A DNA stretch of 10,509 nt from assembly GCA_002685655.1 (NCBI GenBank), contig NYXM01000043.1, positions 1-10,509 on the forward strand, read 5' to 3'. Below the pieces are notes generated by a model. It ran no database searches. It was not told the DNA's origin and saw nothing but the letters and a program-made list of their open reading frames with translations. The translations under genes were made by a program, and so were the position numbers. The DNA comes from Planctomycetaceae bacterium. Its GTDB lineage: Bacteria > Planctomycetota > Planctomycetia > Pirellulales > Pirellulaceae. Position 1 is the stretch's first letter, and every line of letters begins with the position of its first letter. Positions 1 to 6,600 of the stretch are shown in pieces.

Positions 1-1001
1 ATCCAGCCCCAGCGCATGACGCCCATGTCGACTTCGTATCCGGCAATCGGATACTTGTAGCGCTGTTTGACGGTACGGACGACGATCCCGGAATTTCGCT
101 GGCCGATGACTTTGGCTTCGATGCGGAGTTCGAAGTCGTCGAAATCCTCAACCGTGCACAGAAAGTCGTGTGCCGCCATCGACTTCCAGGACGGGTTGGT
201 TCCGACGATCGCACCATTCTCGACGGACCAATAACGCAGGTTGCCTTCCCAGCCATCGAGCGTCTTGCCATCAAATATCATACGGAAGCCCTTTTCGCCG
301 GCCCATTCGACGCAGCCGATCAGCAATTTGGCAAAGCCGTCGCTCTTCATTGATGCCGTATCATGCCCCAGAAGATTGTGCACGACGCGGCCATTGCCAT
401 AATGGTTGACCCACACAACCGGCTCGTCCTGTTCACGGCCGTCGAAGACGGTTGCCAGAACCTGACTACCTTCGGTGATCTGCGGCGAACGAACCAGTTT
501 GTCGGCAGGCTGCCGAAACGATGCGATGCCCCGCGTGACCGGATGATGTTTTTGGATGGTCACGCTCAGGTCACGGGGTTGATCCGTTCTTGCGCTGCCG
601 CGCCGTCCACCAGCGATCATTCGCCCGTACTCACGGCTCCCAGTTGAATCGTCATTGAAACCGGCCGACGCCTCGTGCAGCACGACGAGACCGGTTCCTT
701 CTTTGACGGCGGCCGCAACGGCCTGTTGATGTGCGGGAGTCCAATCCCCTCCTGCGCCTGTCGAATTGTCTTTCAACACCAAAACGTCGTAGGCGGCCAG
801 CTTCTCCCGATTAAGGTCGGCGGACTTTTTCTCGGTCACATGAACCCGATGGCCAGCCTTTTCCAGTGTATCTTGCAGAACGGTCGTCGATTGATCGCGG
901 GTACCGGTCACGATCAGGGCATTGACGGCCGTCGGTTTCTCGGCACATGCCGTCGCCGTTGCAAAGGCCAAAAGAATCCATGTTGTTGTTCGCGTCCACA
1001 T
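1..1001 (-). CDS. Secreted ThuA-like / DUF1080 (3-keto-disaccharide hydrolase) fusion protein, 3' end outside the window
   Basis: The reading frame stays open for 333 codons from the ATG at 1001 to the window edge, so the C-terminus is missing. Residues 1-20 form a signal peptide (MWTRTTTWILLAFATATACA). Residues about 24-236 match the ThuA-like, glutamine-amidotransferase-like fold (NALIVTG, YDVLVLKDNS, GTGLVVLHEAS, VVWVNHYGNGRVVHNLLGHD). From residue 240 a DUF1080/PF06439 domain begins (IFDGKTLDGWEGN, YWSVENGAIVGTN, NSGIVVRT, GYEVDMG). ThuA proteins are linked to 3-keto sugar (trehalose/sucrose) utilisation, and some DUF1080 proteins cleave 3-keto glycosides. A GGAG ribosome binding site (1011-1014) lies 9 bases before the ATG. 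The gene starts 71 bases after the oxidoreductase stop and is probably the last visible gene of the operon. Family calls are firm; the substrate is inferred from context. Confidence 0.9.
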   Translation of the reverse strand, partial: MWTRTTTWILLAFATATACAEKPTAVNALIVTGTRDQSTTVLQDTLEKAGHRVHVTEKKSADLNREKLAAYDVLVLKDNSTGAGGDWTPAHQQAVAAAVKEGTGLVVLHEASAGFNDDSTGSREYGRMIAGGRRGSARTDQPRDLSVTIQKHHPVTRGIASFRQPADKLVRSPQITEGSQVLATVFDGREQDEPVVWVNHYGNGRVVHNLLGHDTASMKSDGFAKLLIGCVEWAGEKGFRMIFDGKTLDGWEGNLRYWSVENGAIVGTNPSWKSMAAHDFLCTVEDFDDFELRIEAKVIGQRNSGIVVRTVKQRYKYPIAGYEVDMGVMRWGW

Positions 1002-1072
1002 GATGTCGATCTCCGCTGATAATGATTCCGATGAAGCGTGTCCGCCTGGGCTCTCATTTCTTTGAACTGCTT

Positions 1073-2542
1073 TTACAGGCTCCAGCCGTCGCGATACCGA
1101 TAATGTAAATACTGGTTGGCCTCCGGATGATTCGGGAAGGCCATCCGCTTGACGTCCCAAACCAGCTCCGTGCCCGGCATCAACGTGGCGATGTTTCCAA
1201 GGGCGGCCAGTTCGGTGAGCGGTCCCCCGTAGTCAAAGTTGGAACCGGCCGGCTCGTATCCCTTGCACGCATGAATCCAGTCACGGTGGTGGTTGTAGTT
1301 CAGCAGTCCCGTTGAGCGGACTCCCGGCCGATCCAGTCTTGGCCGTTCTCCCATGTACTCCTTCATTCGCGACTCGGGGTAGATCCGCCAGTTCCTGGCC
1401 CCGTGTGATTCGTAAACGATGTGGCCTTTCTCTCCCACGACCAGCACGCCCAATCCGGGACCACCTTCGCGACCGGGAATGGGAAGCTTGTAACGACCGC
1501 CCGTGAGTTTGTCGGAATCTGGCGGGCGGTAAAGATCACCGTCGTACCAATACAAAGTCACTGGCTTTCGAGTTCCCCGCGCTGGGAATTCGTAGCGTAT
1601 CTTCGCTGAACGCGGAAACACCTTGCTGTGTATTTTCGGATCATAGCCCTTCGCTTCCGCGACGATTGACGTCGGAGCGTCAAGCCGCAGCGCCCAGAAA
1701 ACGGGATCGACGAGGTGACACAAATAGTCTCCCAGCACCCCTGAGCCGAACTGTCGCCATCCACGCCATCCACCGGGATGGTACATCGGGTGGAAATCGC
1801 GAAACGGGGCGGGACCAAGCCACAGATTCCAGTCCAGGGTTTTGGGGACTTCGTGTTGCTGTTTCAACTGTGCGATTCTGCGATCAGGATCACCGCCGCC
1901 AAACCGCACCGCAGCGTGGACTTCGTGCACGTCGCCGATCGCACCGCTCCAGATGGCTTCGCAAAACTCGCGACAGGCCAGAAACGAATGGCCTTGATTC
2001 CCCAGTTGGGTCGCTACACGCTGCTGGCGCGCCGCCTCGGTCAGCTTGCGAATTTCATAGACGGTTCTCGCCAGAGGCTTTTCGCAATAGACGTGTTTTC
2101 CCAGCTGAATGGCCGCCATAGCAATCGCGGCGTGCGTGTGATCCGGCGTTCCAACGATCACCGCGTCGATGTTCTTTTCCTTCTCCAGCAGCTGGCGAAA
2201 ATCGCGATAACGAGCTGCATCGGGAAAGTCCTTGTCGCCAATTGGACGTACAAGGATGCTGTTCGCCGCGGCGCCGTGCCGTTCCGGCGCGCGTTTTTTT
2301 CCCCTGTCCACATCGCACAGAGCCGCGATTCTGGCGCCCGCGTACTGAGACGCGCGGATGTCGTTGCCTCCCATTCCACCAACCCCGATACCAGCGACGT
2401 GAATAGTTTCGCTGGGCGACCGCAGTCCACTGCCTGCCACACAATGACGAGGGACGATGTGCGGAAATACAAACGCCGTTGAGAAGGCGGCAGTACTCTT
2501 GATCAGACCGCGTCGAGAAATGCGGTTGATTGAGTCCTTCAC
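1073..2542 (-). CDS. Tat-exported Gfo/Idh/MocA-family oxidoreductase
   Basis: The product is 489 residues, taken from a GTG start at 2542. The family oxidises or reduces sugars with NAD(P). The Tat motif SRRGLIK is at residues 9-15, followed by a short hydrophobic stretch. The Rossmann glycine motif GIGVGGMGG is at 51-59, the acidic turn ALCDVD at 74-79, GTPDHTHAAI at 131-140 and the family's EKP motif at 154-156. GDYLCHLVDPVFW at 271-283 corresponds to the conserved active-site GxxxxHxxD segment. Length and C-terminal domain are normal for secreted planctomycete members. AGAGGA ends 8 bases before the GTG, which decides the start. The same frame runs open far upstream, through a DUF1552 fragment to 3076, so a longer fused product from ATG 2854 (593 residues) is possible. 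The neighbouring ThuA-DUF1080 gene suggests a role in 3-keto sugar formation, which is an inference. Confidence 0.9.
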   Translation of the reverse strand: MKDSINRISRRGLIKSTAAFSTAFVFPHIVPRHCVAGSGLRSPSETIHVAGIGVGGMGGNDIRASQYAGARIAALCDVDRGKKRAPERHGAAANSILVRPIGDKDFPDAARYRDFRQLLEKEKNIDAVIVGTPDHTHAAIAMAAIQLGKHVYCEKPLARTVYEIRKLTEAARQQRVATQLGNQGHSFLACREFCEAIWSGAIGDVHEVHAAVRFGGGDPDRRIAQLKQQHEVPKTLDWNLWLGPAPFRDFHPMYHPGGWRGWRQFGSGVLGDYLCHLVDPVFWALRLDAPTSIVAEAKGYDPKIHSKVFPRSAKIRYEFPARGTRKPVTLYWYDGDLYRPPDSDKLTGGRYKLPIPGREGGPGLGVLVVGEKGHIVYESHGARNWRIYPESRMKEYMGERPRLDRPGVRSTGLLNYNHHRDWIHACKGYEPAGSNFDYGGPLTELAALGNIATLMPGTELVWDVKRMAFPNHPEANQYLHYRYRDGWSL

Positions 2543-2550
2543 GATTTTGT

Positions 2551-2556
2551 TCCTCT
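2551..2556 (-). promoter_or_regulatory. Ribosome binding site that selects the GTG start of the oxidoreductase
   Basis: Reads AGAGGA on the minus strand, 8 bases before GTG 2542. It is followed directly by MKDSINRISRRGLIK, a normal Tat leader, so it outweighs the longer in-frame starts at 2854 and 3076. Confidence 0.7.
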
Positions 2557-2596
2557 TTATCGTTGCTAATTCTCGTTCCGACGTAGGACGGGCATT

Positions 2597-2854
2597 CGGA
2601 GGCTCAAGACATTGCCCAAGCTTCATCTCCTCGCCGGCCCCCTCCGCATGCCAGTGTCGCGGGTTGATTCCGTTCGCCATGAACAGAGTGGCAATGCGTT
2701 TCGGGGAGGCGAGTCTTTCGTCAGGTGATTTGCTTGTAGCTTCTTCGGATGCCCAAACAGGAATGGACTCCATCCAAGGAAGTGCCATCGCGACACCCAT
2801 TCCACGCAGCATCGTCCGCCGCGAAGTTCGATACTGGGGATGTGGATTCGCCAT
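2597..2854 (-). pseudogene. N-terminal fragment of a DUF1552 secreted protein
   Basis: About 86 codons from ATG 2854 match the start of planctomycete DUF1552 proteins. There is a Tat leader (TSRRTMLRGMG, then MALPWMESIPVWA), the typical stretch ATLFMANGINPRHWHAEGAG, and MKLGQCLEP. Homology stops near LEPPN, where family members continue for several hundred more residues (usual length above 400, from memory of the family). The frame then runs without a stop through about 18 unrelated codons into the GTG of the oxidoreductase. A plausible ribosome binding site (GGAG, 2863-2866) still precedes the ATG at 8 bases, so the fragment may be translated as an extra N-terminus with a second Tat motif. 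The function of DUF1552 is unknown to me. Truncation is clear; whether the fragment is expressed is not. Confidence 0.75.
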
Positions 2855-2930
2855 AAGTGCTGCTCCGTGTTCTCGGCAGCCACGCTTTGCGTGTAGTTGC
2901 GCCCGCGTTGATTCAAGAACGGCGGGCTGG

Positions 2931-4496
2931 TCACTCTTCGTTCTCCCTTGAATCGATACGCAGCACATAGGTTTTGTCCGCTGCTGCTCGGCCTGGGCCG
3001 CGAGCGACCCGAATCTGCACAACGTGAATTCCGGCTTTTGCGGGAATGCCACTGAGGACACCGTTTTTTCGATCAAAACGTAAGCCGATTTGCCGAGCTC
3101 CGTTGCCGAGTCTACGAATTGCCTCCGTCAGCTCTTCTCGCTGCTGGATGGACAGGTCTTCTCGTCCAAACACACTGCGAGTCTGAAAGGCGATGTCCCA
3201 GACGGGAGACTCGGCAGTGGACTTAAACTCGACGCAGAACGGTTTTTCAACCTGGGCCACAGGCAGTGCTTTCGGACCGATGATTTCGGGTGGCGGTTCA
3301 CCGCGAATGAAATCGGCGGTGATGGGACCGGATGGCTGCATTCCGGGAATGATGGCGATCGCGCGGACGGTTGTTGTTTCCTTGATGGATAGTGGCGTCT
3401 GGAAAACGGGCGATCTTGGCGTGGGTTCAGAACCGTCGATCGTGAAATGGATCGTCGCGCGCGGTGAAGAGGCGACAAGTGAGACGGTCGTCGCCCGGGC
3501 AAAGATTCGGCGATTGGGGCGAGCTTCAGGGGGCACGGCGCGAGTTAGCTCAGTTTTCAAATGGGTTTCGAGGAACTCGAACATTCGATCTTTGAGAGAA
3601 ATCCTGGCCCTTCGGTCACGGGACATGACGATCTGATTCAGGTTCGGGACGTGCCAATTTGGTTTGCCACGCGTCTGTTCTTCGCTGAGTTCTACCTCGA
3701 CAAGCGGAATGCCTGCGGCGCGGAAGGCGTCGTGGCTCATCCCTTTCTCTACGCCAAGTCCAACATAGGTCGCAACAATGGGATCGTCTGGAGTGAGGCG
3801 ACCATCGGTGTGATGGAAATCCGCGACGATCGCGTTGATCCGACTGTTGAACGTGTCGTGAGTGGGTTCCACGGCATCGAACGGAACCATCATTCTCGGG
3901 AAACTTTTGGGTCGCCTCTTGGTCTTCTCGCTGAATGGCTGATTGAGAAAATCTGCAAGACGGACGGAGCGAATGCTGCGGGTTCCGATATCGTCAACCG
4001 TCGACATCGCGCTTGAACTGGCGAGCCAGCCACCCGCCGAGAATCCCCAAGCGCCAATTCGGTCGGGGTCAATTCGAAGTTTATTCGCGTTGGCTCGTAG
4101 CCAGCGTACCAGTGTCTTGAAATCTCGCTGCACTTGCGGATGAATGTTCAGGCCCTTGATGTACCCAACATTCACAGCCACGTATCCACGCTCGATCGCA
4201 GCTTCGCATAGGCTGTGGAATTCGATCGAATCCTTATTCCCCGCCATGTAGCCGCCGCCATGAATGACCAGCAAGCAGGGAAACGGGCCTTCGCCAAGCG
4301 GGACGTGGATGTTCACCCGCGCCGAGTGATTGGCCTTATCTGGCTCGGCGTAAGCGACATCACGGTCTGCTGGTAGATAGGGGACATCGAGGTAATTCTC
4401 TGAAGCGCCCGCTGCCGGTTTCGCCGGATGGTCGGCAACACTCGTGGTTGCAAAAAGCGATAAGAAGCAAAGTGTGAGGAGCAGATTGCTTTTCAT
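2931..4496 (-). CDS. Secreted alpha/beta-hydrolase (carbohydrate esterase-like) with chitobiase-C and putative Ig domains
   Basis: The product is 521 residues from ATG 4496, with signal peptide MKSNLLLTLCFLSLFATTSVA. An alpha/beta-hydrolase of the BD-FAE/acetyl-xylan-esterase kind spans about 40-315. The oxyanion motif HGGG is at 79-82. The nucleophile elbow GFSAGG is at 151-156 (Ser153). Likely acid residues are Asp237/238 in TPDDPIVATYVG, and the likely His is His282 in NWHVPN. A chitobiase C-terminal-like domain (about 333-396, FTIDGSEPTPRSPVF) and a He_PIG-like Ig domain (about 413-515, GVLSGIPAKAGIHVVQIRV) follow; such tails usually serve binding or spacing. An in-frame GTG at 4532 would add 12 residues and overlap the GH3 gene, but the signal peptide favours 4496. 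The gap to the GH3 stop is 25 bases, which indicates co-transcription. It probably removes acyl groups from a glycan; the substrate is unknown. Confidence 0.85.
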   Translation of the reverse strand: MKSNLLLTLCFLSLFATTSVADHPAKPAAGASENYLDVPYLPADRDVAYAEPDKANHSARVNIHVPLGEGPFPCLLVIHGGGYMAGNKDSIEFHSLCEAAIERGYVAVNVGYIKGLNIHPQVQRDFKTLVRWLRANANKLRIDPDRIGAWGFSAGGWLASSSAMSTVDDIGTRSIRSVRLADFLNQPFSEKTKRRPKSFPRMMVPFDAVEPTHDTFNSRINAIVADFHHTDGRLTPDDPIVATYVGLGVEKGMSHDAFRAAGIPLVEVELSEEQTRGKPNWHVPNLNQIVMSRDRRARISLKDRMFEFLETHLKTELTRAVPPEARPNRRIFARATTVSLVASSPRATIHFTIDGSEPTPRSPVFQTPLSIKETTTVRAIAIIPGMQPSGPITADFIRGEPPPEIIGPKALPVAQVEKPFCVEFKSTAESPVWDIAFQTRSVFGREDLSIQQREELTEAIRRLGNGARQIGLRFDRKNGVLSGIPAKAGIHVVQIRVARGPGRAAADKTYVLRIDSRENEE

Positions 4497-4521
4497 GTCA
4501 AACTCGGAAATCCGTTTTCGT

Positions 4522-6483
4522 TTACCTCGCACCAGGTTTCGCTTTCTGTTTCCCCTTCGTGGGTCCCCAACCCTTTATTCCATATTCAAACAGCGGGTCG
4601 CCAAGATCGCGAGGCGGTGGCTCACCCTTACCGATTGCCGCTGCAATTCTTGCCATCTCCTCTTTGGTGCAGCCGAGATCAAAGGGCAGATCCTCACGTT
4701 GGGCTTTGACCTGTTCCATGGAACGGGGGATCTGGACACGCAGCACACCCGTTGGTTCGTATTCCCCCGAGAGGATCTCTGGCCAGCCGCCACTGGTCTC
4801 GTGGTCTCCCTTGGCTCCGTGCCAGTGAGCCCCGTAGGAAACTAGAATGGCGTCCGCATGCTTGGCGACCCAGGGAATGGGAAAGGGATTCCCGCGCAAC
4901 TGATAGATCGCCACGATGGGAGTACCCGTCTTGTGGATCGCTTTCAAGCGGGCAGTGCATTCGTCTTCGACGAACATGATCAAATCCTGCCCTTCATACT
5001 TGCGATGGCCGATACCGTTGTACCCCCTGACGTTGACCACAGCGATGTCATGGGTCCTGGCGAGTTCGCCTGCTCTTGCGGGTGAGAATGCGTCTGCCCA
5101 AAGAACTTTCTTACCTTTTGGAAGCGGAATCAAGTTGCCTGCATTCTTAAGCACGACCTGACATTGATGCGCTGCTTCTTTGGCAATAGCGCGATGTTCG
5201 TCACAATCAACAACTTGCTCCGCCTGTTCGGGATCGACGTAAGGATTGTCGAAGAGTCCGAGCTTGAATTTGCCCGTCAGAATTCGTCGTACTGAATCGT
5301 TGATCCGCTTTTCGTCTGTCTGCTTTGTTTTGAGCCACCTATCAAATTCTTCCTTGACCCGTCCAGTGCTGCAGCCGCCCTGGATATCCGCGTAGGGTGT
5401 TACCGCTCCCCAGTCTGCGCAGATGACTCCCTTGAAACCCAGTTCCCCTCGAAGCCATTCCTCAAGCACGATTCTGATGCGGTCACGTTTTTTCTCGATG
5501 AACTCCGGGAAAACATAATAAGGCGACATGACCGCCCAGGTGCCTGCATCGATCGCGCCTTTGAATGGCATCCAGTGCCACTTGATGGTCTCGTCGGTCG
5601 ACTTCAACGGCGTGCCAGGATTGACCCCCGCGGGAGGCTTGGGGTGTCCCATAAAAGTCTGATGACCATCATGCCCACCACCGGTACATCCAATTCCGGG
5701 AAAGTGTTTTGGGCATAGTAGAGCAGAGTCCTTTCCAAGCTCGTCGCCCTGGAATCCCTTGGTGATGGCTTGGTTCAGCTTGTACGCCCATTCAGCGTCT
5801 TCACCGGGTGTGTCCGGGTTGCGAATGCCTCGGGGATCGGTGGTCAAGTCGGTCTGCGGTCCGAGTAGTAAGTGGATGCCTGAGGCTCGCATTTCCTTGC
5901 GCCAGACATCATACACTTTGCGAACCGTTTCAAGATTGTCGGTAGCCGACAATGCTAACGAACGATCTCCGCCAACAATCCTGGTTCCTTTATAGATATG
6001 TGTATGAGGATCGATACCCATAATCAGCGGAATGCCCAATCGCGTTCCTTCAGCCCACTGTTGAACTTGATTCATGGCCTCGGCGCAATCTCTCGTCGTG
6101 GGGAAAGGGGCGATCATCAAGAAGCCCGCGCCTCGACTAACTTCGTGCTTGACGCTCGTTTGGACCCCGCGGTCTTCAACACCGAGCGCAGCTGCTTTGT
6201 CCTTGCCGATTTTTAGACTTGGGTAGGCGGTCTGCCCGATCTTCTCTTCCAAAGTCATTTGAGAGAGCAGGTCTTCGACGCGTTGTTCGATCGGCAGTCG
6301 CCAATTCTCGTACGGGTCGATTTTTCCGTTCTTGTTCAGGTCACGACACCCGTCAATGATCCGAACAACCCTCGCCCTAACGTCGACGACTGCTTCGTCG
6401 GCGGTTGCAACTGTTGCACTGGTGATTGGTGCGATGGCAATCGCGCTGATCAGGGCGATCAAGCGAGTGTTTCTTGTCATCAT
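4522..6483 (-). CDS. Secreted glycoside hydrolase family 3 protein
   Basis: The product is 653 residues from ATG 6483; a second ATG follows at 6480. AAGG (6493-6496) lies 9 bases before 6483. A signal peptide covers about 1-28. DLNKNGKIDPYE at 48-59 is an EF-hand/dockerin-like calcium loop. The GH3 barrel starts near residue 64 (RVEDLLSQMTLEEKIGQ) and contains NPDTPGEDAEW, KHFPG at 259-263 and the nucleophile motif GVICADWGA with Asp357. The second domain runs from about 430 (AIAKEAAHQCQVVLKN) to DPLFEYG near 629-635. GH3 enzymes remove beta-linked glucose, xylose or related residues. The stretch between Asp357 and SVRRIL (397-402) is only about 40 residues, where family members I can recall have about 60-70, so the usual helix with an AGxD motif seems lost. 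The family is certain; activity and substrate are not. Confidence 0.9.
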   Translation of the reverse strand: MMTRNTRLIALISAIAIAPITSATVATADEAVVDVRARVVRIIDGCRDLNKNGKIDPYENWRLPIEQRVEDLLSQMTLEEKIGQTAYPSLKIGKDKAAALGVEDRGVQTSVKHEVSRGAGFLMIAPFPTTRDCAEAMNQVQQWAEGTRLGIPLIMGIDPHTHIYKGTRIVGGDRSLALSATDNLETVRKVYDVWRKEMRASGIHLLLGPQTDLTTDPRGIRNPDTPGEDAEWAYKLNQAITKGFQGDELGKDSALLCPKHFPGIGCTGGGHDGHQTFMGHPKPPAGVNPGTPLKSTDETIKWHWMPFKGAIDAGTWAVMSPYYVFPEFIEKKRDRIRIVLEEWLRGELGFKGVICADWGAVTPYADIQGGCSTGRVKEEFDRWLKTKQTDEKRINDSVRRILTGKFKLGLFDNPYVDPEQAEQVVDCDEHRAIAKEAAHQCQVVLKNAGNLIPLPKGKKVLWADAFSPARAGELARTHDIAVVNVRGYNGIGHRKYEGQDLIMFVEDECTARLKAIHKTGTPIVAIYQLRGNPFPIPWVAKHADAILVSYGAHWHGAKGDHETSGGWPEILSGEYEPTGVLRVQIPRSMEQVKAQREDLPFDLGCTKEEMARIAAAIGKGEPPPRDLGDPLFEYGIKGWGPTKGKQKAKPGAR

Positions 6484-6600
6484 TGAACTCAACCTTGTGG
6501 GTGTGCCCAAAGGGCCCAAGCATTCGGAGTCACAAGCCCGACGCGGTTCTATTCTGTTCAGGCTTTTCTCTTCGCAACACAATGCGTTTTTTCTGACTGC

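Noticed and set aside
168..1019. Several plus-strand open frames of 60-114 codons across 168-1019
   Set aside because: They lie antisense to the ThuA-DUF1080 gene, which has a signal peptide and two recognisable domains; their translations are Arg/Ser-rich and match nothing known to me.
1778..2482. A 234-codon plus-strand open frame
   Set aside because: Exactly antisense to the Rossmann part of the oxidoreductase; its length is explained by codon bias of the real gene, and it has no recognisable motif.
2855..3076. Extension of the oxidoreductase frame upstream to 3076
   Set aside because: It overlaps the end of the esterase gene in another frame, has no homology, and two better-supported starts lie downstream.
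6494..6521. Small hairpin GCCC-AAA-GGGC between the GH32 and GH3 genes, considered as a terminator
   Set aside because: The stem is only four perfect pairs and no T-run follows on the transcribed strand; it more likely has no role or a minor processing role.
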